NCBI RefSeq assembly: GCF_003255815.1
Contig: NC_037681.1
Coordinates: forward strand, 71,854,338-71,918,337
Direction of reading: 5' to 3'
From: Theropithecus gelada
Lineage: Eukaryota; Chordata; Mammalia; Primates; Cercopithecidae
Length of the DNA: 64,000 nucleotides
The notes beneath the pieces were generated by a model. It saw only the letters and a program-made list of their open reading frames with translations, was not told where the DNA came from and searched no databases. Every line of letters begins with the position of its first letter. Positions within the stretch are counted from its first letter, which is position 1. A program made the translations under genes and the position numbers. This document shows positions 33,581 to 45,939 of this stretch, one piece after another.

Positions 33581-34658
33581 TGTTGCAGGAAGTCAGGGAC
33601 CCTGAACAGAGGGACCTGCTGAAGCCATGGCAGAAGAACATAAATTGTGAAGATTTAATGGACATTTATTAGTTCCCCAAATTAATACTTTTATAATTTC
33701 TTATGCCTGTCTTTACGGCAATCTCTGAACATAAATTGTGAAGATTTCATGGAAATTTATCACTTCCCCAATCAATACTCTTACAATTTCCTATGCCTGT
33801 CTTTAATCTCTTAATCCCATCATCTTTGTAAGCTGAGGATGTATGTTGCCTCAGGACCCTGCGATGATTGTGTTATCTGTACAAATTGTTTGTAAAACCT
33901 GTGTGTTTGAACAATATGAAATCTGGGCACCTTGAAAAAGAACAGGATAACAGCGATTTTCAGGGAACAAGGGAGATAATCATAAGGTCTGACTGCTTGC
34001 GGGGCCGGGCAGAATAGAGTCATATTTCTCTTCTTGCAGAAAGCGAATAGGAGAAACATCGCTGAGTTCTTTTCCCAGCAAGGAATAACCCTGGGAGGGG
34101 AATGCATTCCCAGGGGGAGGTCTCTAAAATGGCTGCTCTGGAAGTGTCTGTCTTATGCGGTTGAAGATAAGGGATGAAATATGCCTTGGTCTCCTGCAGC
34201 ACCCTCAGGCTTGCTAGGATTAGGAAATTCCAGTTCAGCAAATTTTAGTCAGACCAGTGGTCTGCTCTCAAACCCAGTTTCCTGTTAAGATGTTTATCAA
34301 TGACAATGCATGCCCAGCGGCACATGGACCTCATCAGTAATTCTAATTTCAGTCTGGCCTTGTGATCTTGCTCTGCCATTTGCCTTGTGATATTTTATTG
34401 CCTTTTGAAGCATGTGATCTCTGTGACCCACTCCCTATTCGTACACTCCCTCCCCTTTTGAAATCCCTAATAAAAACTTGCTGGTTTTGCGGCTCAGGTG
34501 AGCATCACAGAAACTGCCAATATGTGATGTCACCCCTGGAGGCCCAACTGTAAAATTTCTCTCTTTGTACTCTTGCTCTTTATTTCTCAGACTGGCCGAC
34601 ACTTAGGGAAAATACAAAAGAACCTACATTGAAATATTGGGGGCCAGTTCCCCCAATA
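33581..34658 (+). mobile_element. Complete solo MER11 LTR (HERV-K11)
   Basis: It starts tgttgcaggaagtcaggg and ends 'ccagttcccccaata', with a perfect 6-bp TSD aaactc at 33575-33580 and 34659-34664, the length expected of class II (betaretrovirus-like) ERVs. The 1,078-bp length fits a full MER11 LTR. A 'ccctaataaaaacttgctgg' polyadenylation block lies at about 34466-34485. No gag, pol or env sequence adjoins, so recombination between two LTRs has removed the provirus. MER11 LTRs are known as KRAB zinc-finger targets and, in some tissues, as enhancers. Activity here is not visible. Minus-strand frames at 33820-34241 are incidental. Confidence 0.93.
33638..33805 (+). repeat. Internal direct duplication of MER11
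   Basis: Units starting acataaattgtgaagattt occur at 33638 and 33729, a 91-bp step, each running to 'tatgcctgtcttta'. This is part of the MER11 family structure as I know it and not a private event. Confidence 0.85.
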
Positions 34659-34664
34659 AAACTC

Positions 34665-35314
34665 CTAAATTACCCTAGTTTTTTTTATAGCTAACCTTTC
34701 ATGTTCAGTGCTTTGAAAATATGACTGTACTCCCTGTCTCGAATCTGTCCACTTCTCTTTATCACCTTTAACATGTTCTAATTCAAATAATCACCATCTC
34801 TTGCTTTGACATTGCAAAGGCCTCCAATAAGTCCACTTGCTTCTGCTCTTTCCACCTCCTTCCCCACTTGAAAATACAGTTCTTTAAATAACTGCCAAAG
34901 TGATTTTTTTAAACAATGTAAAACATATAGAATCACTTCCCTTATAGCCCTCAAATGAATTCACAATCGTCCAGTGGAATTTCATTTTATTTACAATGAA
35001 AATCAAACTCTAGCCTCTCCTGCCAGCTCTGCATTATATAATCTCTACAAATCTCTATGATTTTACATCAGAGGATACCCTTCCATATCCTCCAGTCTTC
35101 AATCATTGTGTGCCAGTGGCGCTTGAAATGATTATTTCTTCTACCTGGAATTCTCTTTCTCAGATCTTTATGGCACCTTCTTATCACCCTGAGTTCAAAG
35201 ACAAGGTTGCACAGAGGCCTTCTCTTGTCATCAAATACAAAGCAGTCATTTAGTCACTATCATATTTTCTGTTTTAATTCTCTATACAGTATTTATCTAT
35301 TTTTTCTTGTTTAC
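34665..35314 (+). mobile_element. L2 fragment, segment 2
   Basis: The sense order 'cactttaac...', 'gccaaagtgattt', 'agaatcacttcccttatagcc', 'ccagtggaatttcattt' and 'ttctacctggaattctcttt' matches the L2 3' region. An Alu interrupts it at 35329. Confidence 0.75.
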
Positions 35315-35328
35315 ATGTGCATTGATTT

Positions 35329-35621
35329 GTTTTTGTTTTGACATGGAATCTCACTCTGCTGCCCAGGCTGGAGTGCAATGGCGTGATCCCAGCTTACTGC
35401 AGCCTCTGCCTCCCGGTTTCAAGCAATTCTCCTGCCTCAGTCTCCTGAGTAGCTGGGATTATAGGCACTGGCCACCATGCCCAGCTCACTTTTGTATTTT
35501 TAGTAGAGACAGGGTCTCACCATGTTGGACAAACTGGTATTGAACACCACCTTGGCCTCCCAAAGTGCTGGGATTACAGGCATGAGCCCCCATGCCCAGC
35601 CAGCTGTTGTGACCAGTGAAA
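35329..35621 (-). mobile_element. Antisense Alu with 14-bp TSD and 20 extra bases at its 5' end
   Basis: The TSD atgtgcattgattt lies at 35315-35328 and 35622-35635. The Alu body runs from the T-rich tail complement (35329-35340) to its 5' end at 35601 (catgcccagcc). A deletion of about 20 bases sits in the left monomer near 35540. Between the Alu 5' end and the TSD are 20 bases (35602-35621, agctgttgtgaccagtgaaa) that are neither Alu nor TSD. It is an AluS/J-age copy by divergence. The forward frame at 35307-35543 is antisense Alu. Confidence 0.92.
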
Positions 35622-35635
35622 ATGTGCATTGATTT

Positions 35636-35740
35636 CTTATCTGGTCTTCACTAGAATATAAGCTTCTTGATGTCTATTTGCTGTTGTATCTTCAGAGCCT
35701 GGAAAAATATTGTTTGTCCATTATACCTTCATTTTGTGTC
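35636..35740 (+). mobile_element. L2 fragment, segment 3 (3' end)
   Basis: 'cactagaatataagcttcttgatg' and 'ttgtatcttcagagcctgg' match the last part of L2, continuing from 35314 beyond the Alu. Confidence 0.72.
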
Positions 35741-35762
35741 ACAGAGGGAATTAAATGTCTTC

Positions 35763-36773
35763 TAATTCTGGCCAGGGCAATCAGGCAAGATAAAGAAACA
35801 AATGGTATTCAAATAGGAAGAGAGGAAGTCAAATTGTCAACATGATTGTATATTTAGAAGAAGTCAAATTGTGTATTTAGAGGAAGTCAAATTGTCGACA
35901 TGTTGTATATTTAGAAAACCCCATCATCTCAGCCCAAAAACTCCTTAAGCTGATAAGCAACTTCAGCAAAGTCTCAGGATCCAAAATCAAGGTGCAAAAA
36001 TCATAAGTATTCCTATACACCAACAATAGACAAGCAGAGAGCCAAATAATGAGTTAACTCATATTAACAATTGCTATAAAGAGAATAAAATACCTGGCAG
36101 TACAACTTACAAGGGAAATGAAGAACCTCCTCAAGGAGAAATACAAACTACTGCTCAAGGAAATAAGAGAGGACACAAACAAATGGGAAAACATCCATGC
36201 TTATGGATAGGAAGAATTAATATCATGAAAATGGCCATAAAGGCCAAAATACTTTATAGATTCAATGCTATTCCCATCAAGCTACCAGTGACTTTCTTTG
36301 CAGAAATGGAAAGAAAACTACTTTAAATTTCATATGGAACCAAAAAGAGCTCCTATATCCAAGACAATACTAAGCAAACAAAAACAAAAACAAAGCTGGA
36401 GGCATCACACTACTTGACTTCAAACTATACTACAAGGCTACAGTAATCAAAACAGCATGGTACTGGTACCAAAACAGATATATAGACCAGTAGAACAAAA
36501 CGGAGACCTCAGAAATAACACCACACATTTGCAACCATCTGATCTTTGACAAACCTGACAAAAACAAGCAATAGGAAAAAGATTCCCTATTTAATAAATG
36601 GTGCGGGAAAACTGGCTAGCCATATGCGGAAAACTGAAACTGTACCCCTTCCTTACACCTTATACAAAATTAACTCAAGATGAATTAAAGACTTAAATGT
36701 AAAACTCAAAACCATAAGAACCCTAGAAGGAAACGTAGGCAATTCCATTCAGGACATAGGCATGGGCCAATTT
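35763..36773 (+). mobile_element. L1 ORF2 fragment, cut at both ends
   Basis: The fragment begins 'attctggccagggcaatcagg' and ends 'ggacataggcatgggc', so it is about 1 kb of ORF2 between the reverse-transcriptase domain and the C-terminal region. Stops and frameshifts are common. There is no 3' UTR or A tail, so the 3' side was lost by deletion or recombination. At 35822-35934 the phrase 'gaagtcaaattg' occurs three times, a private local amplification. Divergence suggests an older L1PA or L1PB. Confidence 0.85.
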
Positions 36774-39700
36774 CAAATGTCTTTCTATGCAATAATTATG
36801 AATCATAAAGTAACATAGTATTTTGACAATGTCTACACACTTTCACAATCTGAACTATAGTCATTATTATTAATGTAAGAAATACCAATCTGCTTCAGCC
36901 AGGTGTCATGGAAAGAGTATCAAATGGAATATCTTGACCTTTGAATTGTAGGTTTTGCTTTAACCCTATCTCATATCAGAATTTCATCTTTTTGAATTTG
37001 TTTAGTAATGTGTAAGGTGGCAGGATGGGTATTGCATTCTGAAAATGTAATAATCCAATGCTTCTACAACTAATGCCATATATATGATGCTGGTAAAGGA
37101 ACATTATCTAAATGATACAGGGATTCACTTTCTTTTTCCTCTCCAAGTGTTTTTGCTGTGATTCCAGCTAAGTCAATTAAGATAAGTGGCTGTATAACAC
37201 AATCTCCTTACTATCAAGGTAAACAAAATTTTACCTGTAGGGAAGTTTTCCCCCGAATGTTAGTTTAATATTTACAATTATTTCCTAAGGTTCCATTTTA
37301 ATAGAGATAATCACACTTTTTATAAAAGTTAAGTCTATTCATTTTCTTTGTATGTGTTCATGTTATAGTTAATTTAGCATCATGGATGCAGTGAGTTTAG
37401 ATAGAATATCTGCCAGTTTGTAACCACAACCAGGATGGTGCGTGCCACAAAATAAAAAGTAACAAGTTCCTTTGAAAAGGATGTTCTTAACACAAGATAA
37501 AATATTTCACCTTTCAAGTCACTTCACCTATATGTTAATTACTCTTTAAAAAATACAACAAATATTTATAAGACTTCACATTCCATACAAAAATTTTCTA
37601 ATGTGAAAAGAAATCTAAATTACTTTTCAGACTTTGTGATACTTTTGTGGATGCTGATAAAAATGCCTTCTATCTAAGAATATAAGTTGCTCTCCTTAAT
37701 ACTGTTTCCATTGTAAGATATTTAATAAAATGGGATCACTTACTGTCAAATAAATTTAATTATTGTTTAGCATATCATGCAATTTACTAGCTTGTGAACA
37801 TCAGAGAAGGCCAAATAGTATATGAAGTGCTGAGGAATTTGATTATAAGTTGTTGAATATTGAAAGACAATGTCCTGGAAAACAAAAAATGCAGTTATCA
37901 CATTGTCCCTTCTCAAACTAAAAATTACAAATTGCAAAGTACAAAATTGAGACATAATAGGACTATACAACTGTCAGTTTTACAAACATATGTTGTAGGC
38001 CCTGCATATCAATGCTTTAGATTCTAGACCCAAGTCTCACAGAGATGTACCACTTCCTCATCCTGTCCCAATTTATATTTTCTGTAACCACAGAGATTTC
38101 AAACATTTTTTTCTTTGTTACCCATACTTTTCCTCCCTTCCTCCAATCTACGGTTTCAAACTTGGCACTTGCTTGGTTAGCTATGATGAGTGGGGTGTGG
38201 TAAATCAAATATAGAAAATTTCAAGATTTATAGAAATGAGAATACTGCCTGCTGGTGGGGGTGTGGTTTCTGAAATTAGTTCAGCTGATGGTGGTGTAAA
38301 CTAGTAGAACTTGTTTGAAAAGCAATCTGATATCCAGAATGTTATCAGGCTTTATAAATATTAATTCATTACCAATCATGTTTCTTTTATACCTCATCCA
38401 CTTCTTTCTGCCACTGGATTATCTTTAAGAATAATCCAAACATCATATCAGTTCATCTGTAAAATTCAATATTTCCTTTTTAAGACACAGATTCTACTTT
38501 TAAACTATAACAAAATACCATCATTCCAGTCAATAATCAAAATAAGTGTTTAACAGCCCCACAGAAACAGTAAGTGTTCACATTTCCCTTACTGTTGTAT
38601 ATATCTCCTCTACTGCCTCCTCCCTTTCCTCCTATTTTTCTTTTTAAAATATTCATTGAATTTGGTTTATGTATCTTTTAAATCATTTTAATCTATATTA
38701 ACAGTTGCTATAACTCTTGATAATAGAATATGGATAATTCTGTTTTCATCTGCTTTTGTATTTAATCTACAAAACAAATGAATTGATTTTAATCTTTCAA
38801 AAGGAATACAATATATTAGATAAAACAAATTACAGTTTAACTAAAACTTCCAATTCAGCTAACAATAGAACAGTCAGCTTAGAAAAGCAAAATGTTTGGC
38901 ATCAGAGAATGAAAGAAATATGGTGATTACTGATTTTAAAAATATTTAATTGATTTATTTGTTGCAATATAAAGTGATAGCTGGACTACTCTACCCTCTC
39001 CTCTTTTGTTCATCTCCCGTGATATGTATTGACAACCTCTGAATTTCAATGAGTTTTTTTTTCTCTCTTTGTTTCCTACCACAATTAGCTTTCTAAGTCT
39101 CTAGTGTGTTTAAGGAATTTACTTCAATTAACTTGGGTCAGGAGGCAATGTTGCACACTCTTTTGACATAGCCAGATATTGGGTTGCCCACAACAATTCT
39201 ATTTTTTTAATAAGTAACCTGGGATAGAGAAACGCCTGAAAGAATGGAAAATATTGATTAATAACCCATTTCCACTGTGTTTTCCCAATGTGTATTTTCA
39301 GAGGAAAAGAGAGATTTAGGACTAAATTATGAGAGGAGTTTGCATATTTAAGTGCCATCCAACAACATAAGAAAAAGCAAGTAGACCATCTCGGGTAATA
39401 GTTTTTAGTTTCTGAAGGGCTTCCCTGTTGTTATTCCCTACCTGCAGTAAAGGCTAGATTTTGAGCCTATCAAATTCTCTATTCTAGATACCACAGCCAT
39501 CTTTATCCAACTTTCCATGACATAAAACCGCTCTGCAGCCCTTATTTTTCCATGAAAACACTCTGCAGAAGATTCTTTCACTACGACCTGATAAAAAAAA
39601 CAAGTCTCTGTTTTATACTTTTTGCTTGTAGATATTGTTGCTCTTACAACAGGCAAAATAAAAACATGTATAGTCTCCCTTTCATATATTTCAGTTATTC

Positions 39701-39894
39701 TTCACCTTTTGTCAGAGCCTCTCTACAAATATCCCATATCTTCAAGCTGTCTACCAAGTCCTATCAAGGGGCCTAGTAATCTTCTTTCTCCCCTGCCATC
39801 AAAATGATCTGTTCTATATCCATTTGTCTAACAGTGTATCTTTTCAATTTAACAAATATTTTCATATTAGTGTGACTATTAGGTATTATACACA
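36774..39894. other. 3.1-kb stretch without recognised repeats
   Basis: No repeat family, exon or RNA gene recognised. Short frames have no domain. In a genome where about half the sequence is visibly repeat-derived, this is a repeat-poor block. Confidence 0.4.
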
Positions 39895-40130
39895 AACTCA
39901 TTATTTATTGGGCATCTATTATTACCAGTTGGGATTTTGTTGTGTGTATTTCATGTTGTAACATTCACACAATTATTTCTTGTAATCCTCATCATCTTTG
40001 AGGGGAATGTTTTTACCTTTCTACAGGTGAGATAACCAATGTTTAGAGGACTGAATAACTTGGCAAGTTTACAAAAATAGGAAACAATAGAGTGAGGTTT
40101 TGAAACCAGAACTGCCTGATCGTAAACCCC
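39895..40130 (+). repeat. MIR element
   Basis: 'ttattgggcatctatta', 'tcttgtaatcctcatcatctttg', 'ctacaggtgagataaccaatg' and 'tttgaaaccagaactgcctg' follow MIR order in sense. Confidence 0.7.
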
Positions 40131-43100
40131 ATGATTTTTATCCCTGTCTTCCATTTTGAGCCTTTCATACTCTCAGAGGCCATCACAGACTTTGGGGAAA
40201 AAAAAATCTGTCTTCTTTTATCTATGCATTCTTACAAGGTATAAAATGTCTTACATGTTCACGAATTTGGCAAGCAGAAAAACGCTGTTACAAATGCCAA
40301 CTACAGTTTCACAGGATATTTGTAGATTTGGTAAATGGCAAAATTTAGCTTTTAGCACATTGAAAAGGGAACTTGGTAGCATAGTCTATCTTCTGACATT
40401 CCAACAAAAAAATAGAGAAGTGTATTTTTAGAATATAAACGTGTCCTTGCAATATGTTGCCAACAAACCTTTTTGAGTTAGATTTCAAAAATGCCCTGTT
40501 GAAATTTTAAAATTGCCCTACGATCTAATACTGTGAAGACAAAGTTGAACTTAGTGGCTATTTGCTCAGCAGCAGTCACGTATTATCAATGGGAAGTGGA
40601 GTATTGAATTCTTTTTTAGCAGACACCTCTAAAGGTTGGATTTATTTTTTCGCAGCTATAAGGATTAAGTTGTATCATTTACTAAGCATAGAAATGTGAT
40701 TAATTTTAGTCAATACTCTATTGACAAACTAAGTTTCTCTTCTGCATTATTTAGCTGTCTGTCTAGTATAACAATGATGAACAACTGTGATGAGAAAACA
40801 TATTAAGAACAAAGACAACACAGGACAAATATTATCCCCTCTTCCTCGTTGGTAGTGCGGTGATAAGAACAGGTAAAAGGTTACTGGGTAACCATTAATG
40901 GCAGTTCTGTGTCTTAATGCCCAAATATAAATTATGCAGCTTAATCTAGAAAAGTGTTCATCTGAACATCCTGCAAAAATAATGATAAGTTTAATACAGA
41001 AAGTGGAAAAATTAATTATTAAATCTGTCTGCACCCATAAAGACCTCCCATCTAAACAATAAATATTTGAAGTTGCATTTTGACCTTTCTTACACCTCTC
41101 ACATAGGCTTCCTTGCTTTTACAAAATGCTACAGAGAATGGAAGTGTTGTCAATTAAGTAAAAAGGGTGTTGGCATCAACCTTTTCATGTGTGGAATTTA
41201 ATGACATTTTAAGGTTAAAGTAAAAGTCAAACATCGATTTTTTTAGTGTCTTCTCCTAATGCAGCTAATGAATAGAGATTCCAATAAAAACCTTTTAATC
41301 CTTTTTAAACCTGCCACTATCAAAAGACTTATTTTATTGTATTTTATTTTTATTACCAAAGTTTTTTCTCCTACTGACAAATATTTAGGAGAGAAAAAAA
41401 AAGTCAAGTCAAAATGACCTAGGGAATTTAAATTCAGAAAATCTTGAAAATACCGTGTTCTAAAATAAAGTTAATTGGATTAGTCGTATGTATACATAAA
41501 CCTTTTAGAAGCCATAATACTGGAAATTCAAAATTCAGGCAATTAGATTGGATGCTGATAATTTTCTAGATGACTGAAAAGATAGTTAGATGTCTTTTAC
41601 TTGAGCTACAAACTATAGTAAGGAAGATACTTATTTTTTCTACTTAATAATTTCTATATTCTATAAAATTCAGAATGATTAATAAATAATAATAGAAAAT
41701 AATGTGCAAAAAGAAGCTGATGTTTGGTAAACAAGGATCTAGCACCTCATAGCAGAAAAAAAATGAATAAAAGCTGAAAGCTGGTATGATATCACAGCTT
41801 CATATTTCACAGGCAGTTTGTGTGCAGAGGGGAACCAGCAAAATCCTTTGAACAAAATTCAGAACATAGCAGTCCTAATGCTTCAACAATCCATTAGAAA
41901 TCTAAAAATATCCCATCTTCTTCAGGTGAGTCACATGCACTCATATTTCTCACATGTAATGTCATCACAGTTTTCTTTAGAAAACTGTGTTTACACTGAT
42001 TTTTCAATCTGTACGCAAGATTTGGTAATATTCATAGTGGACAGGTAGAATCATGTAAGGGCTCTCTTAATAAATGACGTGCTTACTTCCATGACATTTA
42101 AGTAGGAGAGCTATTGGTCTTTTATAGACAGAGTTAAATGCAATAAAAGCAAATGTCTCTTTCACACTAATACCTTACATGATTATTTGTTCTCTGTCTA
42201 GACTCAGAGGCAGGATTGTTTTCTAAATGTGAACTCACATCTGATTTTGTCATAAGCTTTCAGTAAAACAACATTTTAAGCCTTTAGTTATTTCTCACTT
42301 AGAATATGTTCACCTAAAATAGTTTACCTTTGTTTCTAGTTCTAAAATTACATATCCTTTGTTTGTAATTAAGTGTCAGAAAGCCAGAAGTACTAGTCAA
42401 TACAAACAAACAAACAAAGAGGATATTTTGTTGGGCAACTTTTAAACATAAGTAAACTAGTTACTAGTACAACTAGTACTTTTAAACCTTAACAGGTACT
42501 TAGCTCCTCAGTAGAAAAAAGCAACTTTCTCAAGGGACTAATCAACAGGTGAAGAAATTAAAGTACTTAAGATTTGGAAGAGTACTTAAACATGCTTCTG
42601 AAGACTGCATAAACTTGTGTCATTATTTTTTCCTCACATCTTCAGCAATTTGTTCTTGTTGCTCAATCCATCTTATAACAGGGAGAGATCTCATTTCACT
42701 GACACCATAACATTATATCACCCACCCAGTTCTCTCAAAATCTTATCAACCCTGGGCCTTATTAGAATTCCTGAAGCCTTGCAAGGACTGGGAGAACTAT
42801 AGATAGCATGCCAGCATCATAGAGGAAAACAAGTGTATAAAAGCCTTACTTTGGTAAAATGGGATTCTGAGATGTTAAAGAAAATCTCAAGAATCCTAGA
42901 ATAATTCAGAGCAGAGAGACAGTTTTCAAAATGTTGATTTACTCATTAAACAAAGATGTATTTAAGATCTACTATGTGCCTGACCCTCACTAGGTAGTGG
43001 TAAGAAAAAGACAAGCCAACTCAATCATGGACTCAGGAGCTTTCTGTTTGTTGAGATAGACTGACAATTGCAATATGCAATTTATGTTCTGATGGAACAT

Positions 43101-43582
43101 AGTGGAGGCACATTCTAACATATAGGAGAAATGATCACCAAAGGCTTTCCAGAATTGATAACTGAGTTATGAATAGCAAATAAATATCAGTCCATATCTA
43201 ATATGGGGATGGGGCTTGAGTTGGGGAGCTGAGTAGAGTTAGGAGAGGGAATAGCATGTATGAAAACCTAGGAAATAGTGTGACATGCCTGAGGACTAGA
43301 CGTAATGCAGTTTGGTTGAATACCACAGGCAAAAAGAAAAAGTTATAATGAGCAAGATTAGAGTGTTAAGTAGCGTTTTGGTAGGAAGCTTAAAAATTAC
43401 CCTTTAGGAAATGGAGGGAATTATCAAAAGATGTAAATAGGAAGTGGTTTTGCTGGACTGAATTTTAGAAAAGTAGTGTAAGGCAGTGGAGAGAATGGAT
43501 TAGAAGAAGAAACACTGGAGGAAAGTAGAGTATTTCCAAGGCTAATGCAGGAATCAGAAGATGGATAGTTGAAGGCCTAAAT
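40131..43582. other. 3.4-kb stretch without recognised repeats
   Basis: Nothing firmly recognised. A (CAAA)n patch lies at about 42405-42420 and a possible old L2-like motif at about 42945-43050 (tttaagatctactatgtgcctg). The open frames here (for example 40747-41034, minus) have no family resemblance. Confidence 0.4.
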
Positions 43583-43751
43583 CAATGTTTTTCAGTGTGG
43601 TCCCTGAACTACAGCATTAACATCATCTAAAAACTTGTTGGAAATAGACATTTTCAGACCTCACCCAGACATACTAAATTGAAACTACAGATCTGTGTAT
43701 TAACAAGCCCTTCAGGAGATTTTACTGCAAACCAAAGTTTGAGAGCCACTG
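43583..43751 (-). mobile_element. MER5-type hAT element
   Basis: The ends are the approximate inverted repeats 'caatgtttttcagtgtggtcc' and 'ccaaagtttgagagccactg'. In between are 'aaaaacttgttggaaat' and 'aacaagcccttcaggagatttt', the familiar near-palindromic MER5A layout. It is a non-autonomous element of the hAT-Charlie group. A clean 8-bp TSD is not visible. Confidence 0.75.
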
Positions 43752-44815
43752 ATGCTTAACTAAAATAGCTGCAATTACAATAGAGAAAATGAATAGAGTT
43801 GAGATACATCCAAAGGATTTCATCTCTCAAAGCCTCCAGTAACATTATTTTAAGTCAATGGCTTCTTTGTGTCTAATACAAAGTAAAATGAAATTATTAA
43901 ATCAATGTAATACGATGCCAATCTATGAGGTAGTTTTGTGGTATTAGCTTGCACCAAATTTAGCATTTATAATTACCTGTAACAATTTGTTGTCATAATT
44001 AAACCACTGTATATGCCTTTTCTTTGGTACACTCAGTGTGAACATTATTTTTTTGGACCTCTTTATACTTGTGTAAACTCTGTGGTTATCAACATTAGGG
44101 AACTGCAAGAGCCTTTGAAACAAAGAGGTTTCATTTATCTGATTTCGTTATGAGGAGATTTTCATATTCCTTCTCCACTATTCCACAAGGACGTATGCAC
44201 TAAACCACAAGGATGACCTATCCAGACCAGAGAGCACTTTTATTGGCTAATGCCAGGCATGCAATTATGCGTATTCCCACATTACATGGTGCAATTATTG
44301 GAAACTGTCACTGTACTTGATCCTTATTTTGTACCTGAAGTTGCTAGTTCTGTAAATACTACAAACTTATAAATAAATGCGGGTTCACAGAGTGTTAAGA
44401 ACTTGTTAGGTACATCATATGCTTATTATGTCCACATATTTTGCCCAGGTAAGTTGGCCTGGATGAAATAGGTAGTTGTTGTGTAGGAGTCAAAAGATAT
44501 CAGTAAGTTCTGCCCCACAGTAATAAGAACCACAATATAGATACTAATAAACATGATTAGTTAAGTATAGCTTTGCAATTTATGTTTAACTTTACATATA
44601 CACTATCAACCTTACAAGGTGATGGAGGTTGAAATAAGATAACCTCCACTTCATGGATAGTTCTCAATGGGTTAGTAAAATTACAGTATTAGAGATTCGT
44701 TCTTTTCACCTGAAATAATTTCTATTTCAAGGTCTGAAGAGCATTAAAAGGATTAGTGCATTAAACATATAAATAAGTGATTAAGCTTCTTCATAAGTTC
44801 CAAATATGATAAAGA
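43752..44815. other. 1.1-kb unrecognised stretch
   Basis: No feature recognised. Confidence 0.4.
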
Positions 44816-44836
44816 TAATGATGATGATGATGATAG
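44816..44836. repeat. (ATG)n short repeat
   Basis: About six ATG/GAT units at the start of a MIR-like segment. Confidence 0.75.
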
Positions 44837-45060
44837 CTAACACATATCTAGTACTAATTACATGCAAGTGAGTTTTTTGCCTTATACGTATTAAATCATT
44901 TAAGACTCCTAATAACCGTAACCAGTAGATATTATTACCATCCTATTATTTAGAGGAAGAAAATGAAGGAGAATTTAAATAACTTGACAAAGCTTCTTGA
45001 GATTTTAGGCTTCAGAGCTGGATCAAACCTTGGTGGGTTATGTCCAATGCCCTCTGCTTA
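44837..45060 (+). repeat. MIR element
   Basis: 'agctaacacatatctagtac', 'tattaaatcatttaagactcc', 'ttattaccatcctattattt' and 'ttcagagctggatcaaacc' follow MIR in sense. Confidence 0.7.
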
Positions 45061-45494
45061 AATGGCTCAAGATCCTACTATAAAGCACTTGAGATGTACT
45101 GAGGGAGTGCGCCTTCTTCCACTTTTGGAAAGCACATGAGGGTAAATTCTGAAGGAGCAAAGCCTGAGAAAATCAGGGTAGTCTACTGTGTCTGTGTATC
45201 TACATGTTTTGTTGTAGGGAGTTGGTTCTAGTAAACCAGAGAACAGAATGAGGTGAGAAGGTATGAAATAATAAGCTCATTTAATTTGCTGTGTTAGCAA
45301 GCTTCTGCACTAAGTGCAAGATTATCAATGAATACAAACTAAATTCAGTATTTCTTCTTTACATAAATTTCCAACGCACATAGAAAAAAGCCTCATGTAT
45401 TACTCCTCAATCATCTTTTCTCGAACAGGTCAATAAGAAATCTCTGCTACTCCAGCTCTGAAAGAGCTAGGGTGTGCCAGAGCTGTGAAAAAGT
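45061..45494. other. Unrecognised stretch
   Basis: No feature recognised. Confidence 0.4.
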
Positions 45495-45690
45495 ACAGAG
45501 AGACTTGAATTTGGAGTTAAGAAATATATATTGAACACAAATTCTTTCATTAATTTATGATTTTGTGAAAATTCACTTATCCTCTCAGAATTTCAGTATG
45601 ATGGAGATTTTATTTTTCACTAGGATGTTGTAAACGTTAAACAAAATTTTACGTATACATAGATAATTAATAAATAGCAATAAGTAATCT
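45495..45690 (+). repeat. MIR element, diverged
   Basis: 'aattcacttatcctctcagaa' and 'tttcactaggatgttgtaaacg' correspond to MIR phrases for 'cacttaacctctctgag' and 'gggttgttgtgagga'. Confidence 0.55.
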
Positions 45691-45939
45691 AATGATAAGA
45701 CATTGTAGTTAATTAACTATTAACTCTAAACGAGATTTAATATAGTCAGTTTGGATAGTTAAAACTGTTAAAAATATACAGGGTGGTAAAAAACAATTAT
45801 CACTAACCTTATACTGAAATATCAAACTTGTAACTTGAAAGTTTGTCACAAATTTGCAGCCCTTGAGGGATAACAAGATTGAACATTGAATTCAATGTTG
45901 TATTTGATGGTGCATTCACTTTTGTATTTCTTCTGTAAA
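45691..45939. other. Unrecognised flank
   Basis: No feature recognised. Confidence 0.4.

Noticed and set aside
33820..34241. Minus-strand frames of 73-95 codons
   Set aside because: They lie antisense within the MER11 LTR, which encodes no protein.
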